A DNA stretch of 5,336 nucleotides from a candidate division FCPU426 bacterium (GTDB lineage: Bacteria; Oederibacteriota; JAAXVQ01; JAUVAV01): assembly GCA_030619365.1 (NCBI GenBank), contig JAUXBQ010000179.1:1-5336 (forward strand). Reading direction: 5' to 3'. The number at the start of each line of letters is the position of its first letter. Positions within the stretch are counted from its first letter, which is position 1. This document shows, piece by piece, positions 1 through 5,336 of this stretch. The position numbers and the translations under genes were made by a program. The notes beneath the pieces are model-generated. The model was not told where the DNA came from and made no database searches. It worked only from the letters and a program-made list of their open reading frames with translations.

Positions 1-117
1 TGGGATATCCGGAATGCGGCCGGGGGTATTTACTTTTTCCGCCTGAGGGTTAAAACATCGGTTGGCGAGACTCTTTACGCTATAAAGAAACTGGTTATTG
101 TGAAGCTCAGGCGATAA
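1..117 (+). CDS. C-terminal end of an exported protein with a FlgD-Ig-like / Por-type sorting tail (5' partial)
   Basis: Frame 1 is open from the first base and stops at TAA 115-117, giving 38 residues. It begins WDIRNAAGGIYFFRLR and ends in KKLVIVKLRR. This pattern (W-D-x-R-N/D, then A-x-G-[IV]-Y-F-[FY]-R-L, a short variable strand, and a final K-[KM]-[LIV]-x-[LIV]-x-[KR] strand) is the classic end of FlgD-Ig-like and Por/type IX C-terminal sorting domains, which terminate many long secreted or surface proteins. The match is by eye to a family pattern. The tail implies that the missing upstream part is an exported multi-domain protein, but its enzymatic or adhesive function cannot be read from this fragment. 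It converges with the DUF3467 gene, with 150 bases between the two stops. Codon use is less GC-rich than in the large minus-strand gene. The main alternative is a related Ig-like fold that is not a sorting signal. Confidence 0.8.
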   Translation, partial: WDIRNAAGGIYFFRLRVKTSVGETLYAIKKLVIVKLRR

Positions 118-120
118 CCA
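92..120. repeat. Imperfect inverted repeat across the stop codon of the plus-strand gene
   Basis: TGGTTAT (92-98) pairs with ATAACCA (114-120). In plus-strand RNA the stem extends inward by a G-U, a G-C and a second U-G pair, giving about 10 pairs around a 9-base loop. The stop codon TAA 115-117 lies in the 3' arm. No T-run follows on the plus strand, so it is a poor intrinsic terminator. On the minus strand the inner pairs become mismatches, but the downstream sequence is T-rich (GTTTCTTTAT). It may act as an mRNA 3'-end stabiliser or be chance. Confidence 0.3.
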
Positions 121-267
121 TGGAAGCTAACTTTCAACCGCTTAAAATAACCTGCTGCCAATAGTGGCCTGATATAATGCCCACCTTCAGCCCGAGTTTT
201 ACCCTAACCCATACGCCTACCACAAGCCCGACACCCACCTGTGCGGCCACACCGATTAACCGCCGGA

Positions 268-588
268 TTAATGCAATTTAATCTGATGCTCGTCCGGCCC
301 GGCCGCGACTTCCTTGATCTCACCGTAGATTTGCTCATAGCGGGCCACGTTTTCCGACAGAGCCCGGAGAAAACGTTTGGTGTGGGCGGGCGAACTGATC
401 ACGCGGGCCCGTACTTTGGCTTTGGGTTGCTGGGGCTGTACAAAGATGAAATCCAGGACGAATTCCGTGGCATTGTGCGCCACCAGGGCCAGGTTGGCAT
501 AGGCTCCCTGGGCCATGGCATCATCCACTTCGACCTGCAATTGCATCCCGCCGGGCTGCCCGGCAGCCTGTGTTTTGTCTTTACTCAT
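268..588 (-). CDS. DUF3467 family protein
   Basis: A 106-residue soluble protein with no signal peptide or membrane segment. After a polar, Gly/Gln-rich N-terminus (residues 1-15), a strand carries an acidic run (QLQVEVDD, 16-23). Next come the family hallmarks: YANLALVAHNATEFVLDF (30-47), FVQPQQPKAKVRARVISSPA (49-68, beta strands) and HTKRFLRALSENVARYEQIY (69-88, helix). These match the DUF3467 pattern in which a Y-[AS]-N segment leads to H-[NS]-x-x-E-F-x-[LI]-D-F and a conserved S/T-P-x-x-[AT/HT]-K segment precedes a helix. About 100 residues is the usual family length, so the gene looks complete. The ATG start is fixed by a perfect AGGAGG six bases upstream; the stop is TAA (270-268). DUF3467 proteins are small, cytoplasmic and of unknown function. 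It lies 149 bases downstream of the large membrane-protein gene on the same strand, with a hairpin between them. Confidence 0.93.
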   Translation of the reverse strand: MSKDKTQAAGQPGGMQLQVEVDDAMAQGAYANLALVAHNATEFVLDFIFVQPQQPKAKVRARVISSPAHTKRFLRALSENVARYEQIYGEIKEVAAGPDEHQIKLH

Positions 589-594
589 GAAACG

Positions 595-600
595 CCTCCT
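595..600 (-). promoter_or_regulatory. Ribosome binding site of the DUF3467 gene
   Basis: Read on the minus strand, AGGAGG is followed by CGTTTC and then ATG at 588-586. This is a full Shine-Dalgarno match with a six-base spacer. It settles the start of the DUF3467 gene and excludes longer or shorter versions. Confidence 0.85.
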
Positions 601-601
601 C

Positions 602-625
602 GCGGCCTGCGCCGCTTTTATTTTA
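602..625 (+). terminator. Possible plus-strand intrinsic terminator inside the DUF3467 leader
   Basis: On the plus strand GCGGC (602-606), loop CTGC, and GCCGC (611-615) form a five-pair all-GC stem, followed directly by TTTTATTTTA (616-625). That is the textbook arrangement of an intrinsic terminator for rightward transcription. No plus-strand gene ends here. If it works, it would stop read-through from the plus-strand gene at 1-117, which would otherwise run antisense through the DUF3467 gene. In the minus-strand mRNA the same stem would end one base before the Shine-Dalgarno sequence. The stem is short, and the T-run may simply be the AT-rich part of a leftward promoter. Confidence 0.35.
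620..625 (-). promoter_or_regulatory. Weak -10-like element for the DUF3467 gene
   Basis: The minus strand reads CTG-TAAAAT-AAAAG here. TAAAAT matches the sigma-70 -10 consensus TATAAT at five of six positions and lies about 30 bases before the ATG, leaving a short leader of roughly 25 bases. No good -35 hexamer is present 15-18 bases upstream, where the sequence overlaps the 3' arm of the hairpin at 647-668. The call rests on position and AT-richness within a GC-rich background and is tentative. Confidence 0.22.
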
Positions 626-646
626 CAGTTCAGCTGGAATGCGAAA

Positions 647-668
647 TCCGACCAGGTGGGTGGTCGGA
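647..668 (-). terminator. Hairpin downstream of the large membrane-protein gene, probable terminator
   Basis: TCCGACCA and TGGTCGGA form a perfect eight-pair stem around a six-base loop. In minus-strand RNA two further G-U pairs can extend it, and it is followed by TTT, then CGC. It lies about 70 bases after the TGA (740-738) of the large gene and about 60 bases before the DUF3467 start. The position suits a terminator separating the two genes. The T-run is short, so termination may be weak or factor-dependent. A perfect dyad of this size could instead be an operator for the DUF3467 promoter. Confidence 0.5.
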
Positions 669-737
669 CCGCCGAAGGGTTGCTGATCTCGGATCTTAAA
701 TAAACACTATGCTTAGCCCGTACAGCGAACTGCCGCG

Positions 738-3700
738 TCAGCGGTTTTGGCGGCGATAAATTTGAATCCCTTCCTGATCATAGACCCGTTTCATGAACTG
801 CGCGAACTTTGCCAAGCCCGGTCCGGGATAGGCCTTGCGCTCGTTTTCGCCGACAAATACATACTCGATCTGATAGCGCTCAATCAACGCCTGCGCCTGA
901 GCCGGATCCAGGGTTCTGTAAATACGGTCCGCGTCCCGCGTACGGCCGCCGGTCAATTCCGGATTATAACGCATCTGCTCTTCCTGCCCCACCCATCCGA
1001 TCAGGGTCGGCTGCCCGGTAAAGATCGCGATCCGCGTGTCAAAACAATTATATCCCCTTTTTCCGGGCGCCTCGAGCACAATATGATTGTGCTTCACGTT
1101 GGCATTTATCCAGGCCAGGGCCTTGGCCTCGCGTGGCAGCATGTGGTCGAGATAGGCCAACCCGTTCAGGGTGGGGCGCTTGAACTCGGAGCAAAGCCGC
1201 ATCCGGTTATAAATCGAAATGGGCGGGTAGAGGGAGACCACCACGACCGTGGCGACCAGGGCCGCAACCCAGAGCCGCCGGAGATCGTCCTGCTTGGGCC
1301 ACAGCGCCCAGGCCAGGGGTGCCAGCAGGAGCGAGGCGGCCAGCGCCCAACTCAGCCACGGCAGGCTGGTGGCGTTCTGGAAATAATTGGCCGCGGCCCA
1401 CACCGCCAGCAGGCCCAGGCCCAGGGCCGGCACCTGCCAGACCCGCGCTCCGCCGAACAGCCGCCGCCAGATCCGCTGCTCTTCCCGGCGGCCGGAAAAA
1501 ACATGGCTCAGCAGGGAGGCGGCGGCCAGGGCCAGGTAAACCCAGACGATCATGTAAAATTTGAACACTGTGTTCATGCGGCTCATATCGCCGCCTACGC
1601 CCATGAAGTCACGCACATGCACGATCTCGCAGCCGAGCACAATGGCCAGCGCCAGCACGGCCAGGAGCATGGTTAGGCGCAACTGCGGCGTGAGCGGCAG
1701 CCAGCCCAGGCAATACCCGGCGGCCAGCAGGAGCACGGCCAAAAACGCAAGCAGGATCTGATTAAAAAGGACCAGCAGAGTCAAACCGGTGGCCACGGTC
1801 AGGGTGGCATACACACCCACCGGATGTTTTACCCAAAAGGCCCTCGCCACGAGCTGCAGCTTTTCCCACCAGGGTTTGCGCGAGCGCGGCGACCAGCCCA
1901 GGCGGCCGAGCCACTTGACGGCCAGGGGCGTCATTTGCCGGGACCAAAAGGTGACCAGGACAAAAACAGGCAATCCGAAAAAGACCAGAAAGTCCCCCAG
2001 TCCCGTGCGTACAGCCGGATTGACCCAGGCCAGGCTTGTGGATTGCGGGTTGAAATTTTTATGAAAGAAAAACATCAAGGCCAGCCCGCCGATGACCAGG
2101 CGCAGCCAGGCGAACCCGGCATTGGCCAGCGCCCGCCAGGGCAGACCACGCCCCTTGTGGTCCTGCCAGGCCTTGGCTACCAGCACGCCCAGCATTAACA
2201 GTGCGTAGGGCGGAAAATTCCAGGTGTTGATGGCCGAAAGCGAACCCAGGGTGAGGGCGGTCACGAAGAAGGTCAGGCCCTGCTCGGTCCCGGTCCGGCC
2301 AGGCGCTTCGGGCAGCAACTGGGTTTTATAGTTCGCGGGGATGAGCAGGTTGAGCCCCCAACCGATGACCGGCAGGGAATACGGTATGGCGATGATGTGG
2401 GCGTGCAGATCGCCATAGAGAAAGGAAAACCAGGGCATCTCATTGATGGTGCCCTTGATCAGCCGCGTGGGATTCCAGATAAATTCGAAACGCCCCACGT
2501 GGTGCCAGGTTTCCGACCACACCCGCCCCAGGCTGACTAGGATCTCGTTCCAGTGCATGCCGCGGTTAAAGGGTTCCAGCATGTAAAAAAAGGTGTGCAG
2601 GTTCCCCAGCATGGCGGCCCCTACCGCGGCCGCCAGCCCCCAGCGCCGCTTTCCGGTCAGGCCCAGGCCCAGGCCGTACACGCCCGTAAAGGTGAGCGCG
2701 AACAGGAGGGAGATGCTGATCTGATATGACCAGGCCGGCGACACGCCGATGACCTTGGCCAGAACGCCCAGAATGACCTGGCCGAAATAGTAATAATTTA
2801 TGGAATACCCGGACAGCCAGGGATCAAAGGGCGGAAAGTGCACGCTCTGATACACCGCGGTGAAAAAACTGACCCCCATGGGCTCGCCGCCGCCGTTGTA
2901 CCCCTGTCCGAACGGATTGTTGATGTCCGGATTGTAGAGCTTGGTCAGCATATACCCCACAAAAGCCACCAGGAACACGATCTCGGCCGTGAGCCACAAT
3001 TTGCCGCGGTTGGCGATGAATTCCTTAATCTCGATTTTTCGCCGCCAGGCCCAGAACAAGGACAGCCCTCCCAGCACCACCAGCACCAGGAGCGTCGTGC
3101 TTTGCAGATGACGGAATATCCCCAACGACACCAGCATCCAGGTGGTCCAAGCCAGCACGAGCGTGCCGATGATCTTCGACAGCGCCACGCCCGAATCCGG
3201 CAGGCGCGGGAACAGGCTCAGGGTGAGCGGCAGGCTTAAGAGGCCGATGATTTCCAGCAAAATGATCCAGGCCAGCGCGGACGTCACGCCGTTTTCCTTG
3301 CCAAACACAAATCGTGGCCGTCCCTGGCTTTTCCCGATGTTCGCGTTCACCACGGTCGGCAAAAGCGCGGCCGCGGCCTTGGGCCCGACCGTTGGTGCGG
3401 GAGTGGGCGCCCGCGCGTCCGGACTGCGCGCTTTGATCTTCGCCACGCGGGCATCCAGCCGCCGGGCCAGTTCGGGCCCGGGCAGGGGGGGCGCGATCCG
3501 GCGGAACAAGTACACGCGCGGATGGTCGTACAGGGTAAAGCTTTCGTCCGCCCGGTCATCCGCGAACTCAAATCCGAACAGGGACGGGTAGTTCTTGAAC
3601 TCGGCCGCCAGTTCAAAGCCCAGCCCCTCTGCAAACATCAACTCATAGTAGGCCGCGTTGATGGGGTAGCGGTCCGGCAAGCGGCGGTACACGGCGTGCG

Positions 3701-5216
3701 CACGTGTGTCGGCCATGACAATCAGGTCGTTGCGCTGGAGCATGGAGATGATGATTTCCCGCTTGCGCGGTGTGTCCGGCTCCTGAACCGGGAACTTGTT
3801 CATCCGGAACGATTTGCGGGGAACACCCTCGACATGCGTGGGCAGGTCGTCCCCCCATTCCTCGTTAAGAATCGCGGTCGGGCGGCGCAGGCCGCCCGTG
3901 GTCACGGTCCGGGCCGGAAGGTTTTCCTGAATCCAGCGGCTGGCCGCGATCCAGGGGTGTTCGCGCTGATAAATGGAGCTGAAGGCCAGGGCCCAGAACA
4001 CGGTTCCGAGCAGGACCAGGCTTATGCCCATGGAAACTATTTTTCTGCCCGCCGAAGCCAGGACCCGGGACCGGAGGGTAAGCATGAGGTGCGCCGCCAG
4101 CAGCGCGAACACCGGCGTCAGCGGCAGAAGGTAGCGGTTGAATTTTGCGAAAGAGTTCCCGATGATCGCGAAATACACCAGCGCGAAGCCCAGAATGATC
4201 CACCAGCTGCTCTGCGCCAAGATCCGCTGCCTGAGTTCTTGCCAGGCTTTGTGCGCGGCCAACCAGCCGGCCTGGACCAGGCCGATCACCGGATAGGCGA
4301 CAAAGGCCAGCAGGGCCACAATGGACAGAAGCGGCCCCAGGATATAGCAGACCATATTTTTAACGTAATAAAGGTAGGGAACCGTGTTCAGGTACTGGCG
4401 GTTGTAGGGAACGTCCGCCAGTCCGGTCACCAGGATCCGGTGTTGCTCGTTTTGATTGTTCCAGAACTTATCCCAATCCAGAAAGGCGTGCGGCATGGCC
4501 ACGAAAAACGTCAGCAGCGCGACGCCGGCGGCCAGGCCTAAATCCCGCCAGCGTTGGGCCCGTTCCGGCCCAGGCGCCTGAAGAGCGCCGAATAAGTGTC
4601 CCAGGCCGGCGGCCACGGCCAGGGGCGCGGCACTGGTCTTGGTGGCCGCGGCCAAGCCCAAAAAAATACCCACCCAGATATAATCCCCGCGGCGGCCGGT
4701 CTGGGCCAGGGCGAGCGACCAATACAGCGTCCCGGCCACCAGAAAACCCAGGGGCACGTCCACCACGAAAAAATGCGCCATCTGGATATTGAGTACCGTA
4801 AAAGTCAGAAGCGCCGCGGCCAGCAGGCCGAGCTTGCGGCCCTCGGCGTTGGGAAGAATCTTCCGGCCCAATAAATACACGAAAACAATGGTGCCCAAAT
4901 CAAAGATGGCCGAAAGCATGCGGCCGGCCCAGATCACGAAACGGTTGACGTCAAAGTGGCCGAAATACCCGGCGATCAGGGCGACGAAATCCTTCAGGAT
5001 TGCGAGCACATACAGGGGGAAGGTGCCGTATTGCAGGCCGGTCGGTTCCTGCGGATAGGACAACTGGCTGACCACGCCGAAGATCCAGCGCTCGTCCGGG
5101 TGAAACTGGCGGCTCAGGTACCAGTCCGGCTGGATGAAACGCAGGACCAGGGCGGCCAGCATGACTACGCCGAACCAGAGCGTTTCCGGCTCCTGCTGCG
5201 CCAGGTCCCGGAGCAC
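738..5216 (-). CDS. Giant polytopic membrane protein: GT39/PMT-like glycosyltransferase module fused to a DUF2298 (YYYxG) module
   Basis: 1492 residues from the GTG at 5216-5214, the only in-window start candidate upstream of the first membrane helix. Residues 1-415 form a GT-C / PMT_2-like membrane module: a first helix (about 14-28), then FHPDE (38-42) with the expected acidic residue in the first outer loop, a second acid in FFVVDVPLGF (149-158), and ATKTSAAPLA (191-200). Residues 416-572 are a predicted outer-face domain (ASRWIQENLP; EEWGDDLP). A Pro/Ala/basic linker (575-640) follows. Residues 645-1492 carry the DUF2298 hallmarks: GGGEPMG (775-781), FDPWLSGYSINYYYFGQ (797-813), MPWFSFLYGDLHAH (927-940), INTWNFPPY (996-1004), GVGGDMSRMNTVFKFYM (1206-1222), and the C-terminal domain motif GQPTLIGWVGQEEQMR (1401-1416). 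Known: GT39-type enzymes use polyprenyl-phosphate sugars at the outer face of the inner membrane; DUF2298 function is unestablished. Inferred: transfer of a lipid-linked sugar to a protein or glycan. The reading frame has no interruption, so the fusion is not an assembly frameshift within the window. The start is uncertain (see 5217-5336). Confidence 0.93.
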   Translation of the reverse strand: MLRDLAQQEPETLWFGVVMLAALVLRFIQPDWYLSRQFHPDERWIFGVVSQLSYPQEPTGLQYGTFPLYVLAILKDFVALIAGYFGHFDVNRFVIWAGRMLSAIFDLGTIVFVYLLGRKILPNAEGRKLGLLAAALLTFTVLNIQMAHFFVVDVPLGFLVAGTLYWSLALAQTGRRGDYIWVGIFLGLAAATKTSAAPLAVAAGLGHLFGALQAPGPERAQRWRDLGLAAGVALLTFFVAMPHAFLDWDKFWNNQNEQHRILVTGLADVPYNRQYLNTVPYLYYVKNMVCYILGPLLSIVALLAFVAYPVIGLVQAGWLAAHKAWQELRQRILAQSSWWIILGFALVYFAIIGNSFAKFNRYLLPLTPVFALLAAHLMLTLRSRVLASAGRKIVSMGISLVLLGTVFWALAFSSIYQREHPWIAASRWIQENLPARTVTTGGLRRPTAILNEEWGDDLPTHVEGVPRKSFRMNKFPVQEPDTPRKREIIISMLQRNDLIVMADTRAHAVYRRLPDRYPINAAYYELMFAEGLGFELAAEFKNYPSLFGFEFADDRADESFTLYDHPRVYLFRRIAPPLPGPELARRLDARVAKIKARSPDARAPTPAPTVGPKAAAALLPTVVNANIGKSQGRPRFVFGKENGVTSALAWIILLEIIGLLSLPLTLSLFPRLPDSGVALSKIIGTLVLAWTTWMLVSLGIFRHLQSTTLLVLVVLGGLSLFWAWRRKIEIKEFIANRGKLWLTAEIVFLVAFVGYMLTKLYNPDINNPFGQGYNGGGEPMGVSFFTAVYQSVHFPPFDPWLSGYSINYYYFGQVILGVLAKVIGVSPAWSYQISISLLFALTFTGVYGLGLGLTGKRRWGLAAAVGAAMLGNLHTFFYMLEPFNRGMHWNEILVSLGRVWSETWHHVGRFEFIWNPTRLIKGTINEMPWFSFLYGDLHAHIIAIPYSLPVIGWGLNLLIPANYKTQLLPEAPGRTGTEQGLTFFVTALTLGSLSAINTWNFPPYALLMLGVLVAKAWQDHKGRGLPWRALANAGFAWLRLVIGGLALMFFFHKNFNPQSTSLAWVNPAVRTGLGDFLVFFGLPVFVLVTFWSRQMTPLAVKWLGRLGWSPRSRKPWWEKLQLVARAFWVKHPVGVYATLTVATGLTLLVLFNQILLAFLAVLLLAAGYCLGWLPLTPQLRLTMLLAVLALAIVLGCEIVHVRDFMGVGGDMSRMNTVFKFYMIVWVYLALAAASLLSHVFSGRREEQRIWRRLFGGARVWQVPALGLGLLAVWAAANYFQNATSLPWLSWALAASLLLAPLAWALWPKQDDLRRLWVAALVATVVVVSLYPPISIYNRMRLCSEFKRPTLNGLAYLDHMLPREAKALAWINANVKHNHIVLEAPGKRGYNCFDTRIAIFTGQPTLIGWVGQEEQMRYNPELTGGRTRDADRIYRTLDPAQAQALIERYQIEYVFVGENERKAYPGPGLAKFAQFMKRVYDQEGIQIYRRQNR

Positions 5217-5336
5217 GCGGCGCGTTTGCTCCCACCAGGCGCTGATGCCTCTGGCCAGACGCGCCGGCCGGCGGCGCGGCGAAGCTTTCCTGGGCGCCGG
5301 GCGGCGGGCAAGTCGGAGGCCAAGCGGTCTTAGGAA
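5217..5336 (-). other. In-frame open extension upstream of the large gene, reaching the window edge
   Basis: The frame of the large protein continues for 40 codons to the window end without a stop and without an ATG, GTG or TTG. It encodes an Arg/Pro/Ala-rich basic stretch (about RRPAPRKASPRRRPARLAR) and then GISAWWEQTRR before the GTG at 5216. A basic cytoplasmic N-terminus ahead of the first helix fits the positive-inside rule, and the third codon positions are mostly G or C, as in the gene itself. The GTG at 5216 has only GGGAG (5233-5229) 12 bases upstream, which is too far for a good ribosome binding site. The gene may therefore be 5'-partial here. GC-rich DNA also leaves frames open by chance, so the GTG start is not excluded. 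Confidence 0.45.

Noticed and set aside
62..86. TTGGCG...TATAAA promoter-like pair
   Set aside because: The spacing is 13 bases, too short for sigma-70, and it lies inside the coding tail at 1-117.
157..168. GCCA/TGGC small hairpin as a terminator for the convergent genes
   Set aside because: The stem is only four pairs with no T-run on either strand.
173..178. TATAAT on the plus strand, a perfect -10 hexamer
   Set aside because: There is no -35-like hexamer at 15-18 bases upstream, and no plus-strand gene follows; the next gene is on the opposite strand.
685..695. GATC-TCG-GATC palindrome
   Set aside because: It has four pairs and a three-base loop, is common by chance, and shows no repeat copies nearby.
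241..699. A 152-codon plus-strand open frame
   Set aside because: It lies fully antisense to the DUF3467 gene, which has clear family motifs and a perfect ribosome binding site. Its translation shows no family resemblance and runs across both intergenic hairpins.
3522..4541. A 339-codon plus-strand open frame, plus others such as 747-1676
   Set aside because: They are antisense shadows of the GC-rich large gene; the translations are rich in Gln, Gly, Arg and His without hydrophobic cores or motifs.
738..5336. Frequent GCCAGG / CCAGGCC words that look like dispersed repeats
   Set aside because: They fall in frame as common codons for Leu, Ala, Trp and Gly in membrane helices of a GC-rich gene; spacing is irregular.
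1..5336. CRISPR arrays, tRNA or rRNA genes, insertion-sequence ends, defence or phage genes
   Set aside because: I looked for regular repeats, tRNA arms, terminal inverted repeats and recognisable transposase or nuclease motifs and saw none.

Overview
The window holds two complete or nearly complete minus-strand genes and the 3' end of a third, plus-strand gene. The organism looks like an uncultured, moderately GC-rich bacterium. Three observations support this: (i) a very large polytopic membrane protein that joins a GT39/PMT-type glycosyltransferase module to a DUF2298 ('YYYxG', Chlor_Arch_YYY) module; (ii) a small DUF3467 protein; (iii) a plus-strand gene tail resembling the FlgD-Ig-like / Por-type C-terminal sorting domains found on exported proteins. 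DUF2298 proteins are known mainly from Chloroflexota and Archaea, while FlgD-like tails are common in the FCB group and several candidate phyla. The sequence does not allow a firm phylum call.

Layout from left to right. Positions 1-117 (+) are the last 38 codons of a secreted protein whose body lies outside the window. Positions 118-267 are a non-coding gap between convergent genes; no convincing terminator was found there. The first 240 bases are about 49% GC by hand count, visibly lower than the large gene. Positions 268-588 (-) encode a 106-residue DUF3467 protein with a perfect AGGAGG ribosome binding site. Positions 589-737 are a 149-base intergenic region with two hairpins: a GC-only stem followed by a T-rich run on the plus strand (602-625), and a perfect 8-bp stem that probably ends transcription of the large gene (647-668). 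From 738 to at least 5216 (-) a single frame encodes 1492 residues. It stays open with no stop up to the window edge at 5336, so the true start may lie outside.

How the genes may work together. The large protein would transfer or process a lipid-linked sugar at the outer face of the inner membrane. The neighbouring plus-strand gene appears to encode an exported, possibly surface-anchored protein. No other glycan or export genes are visible, so a functional link is only a suggestion. DUF3467 has no established biochemical role. The large gene and the DUF3467 gene share a strand but are separated by a hairpin, so they may be separate transcription units.
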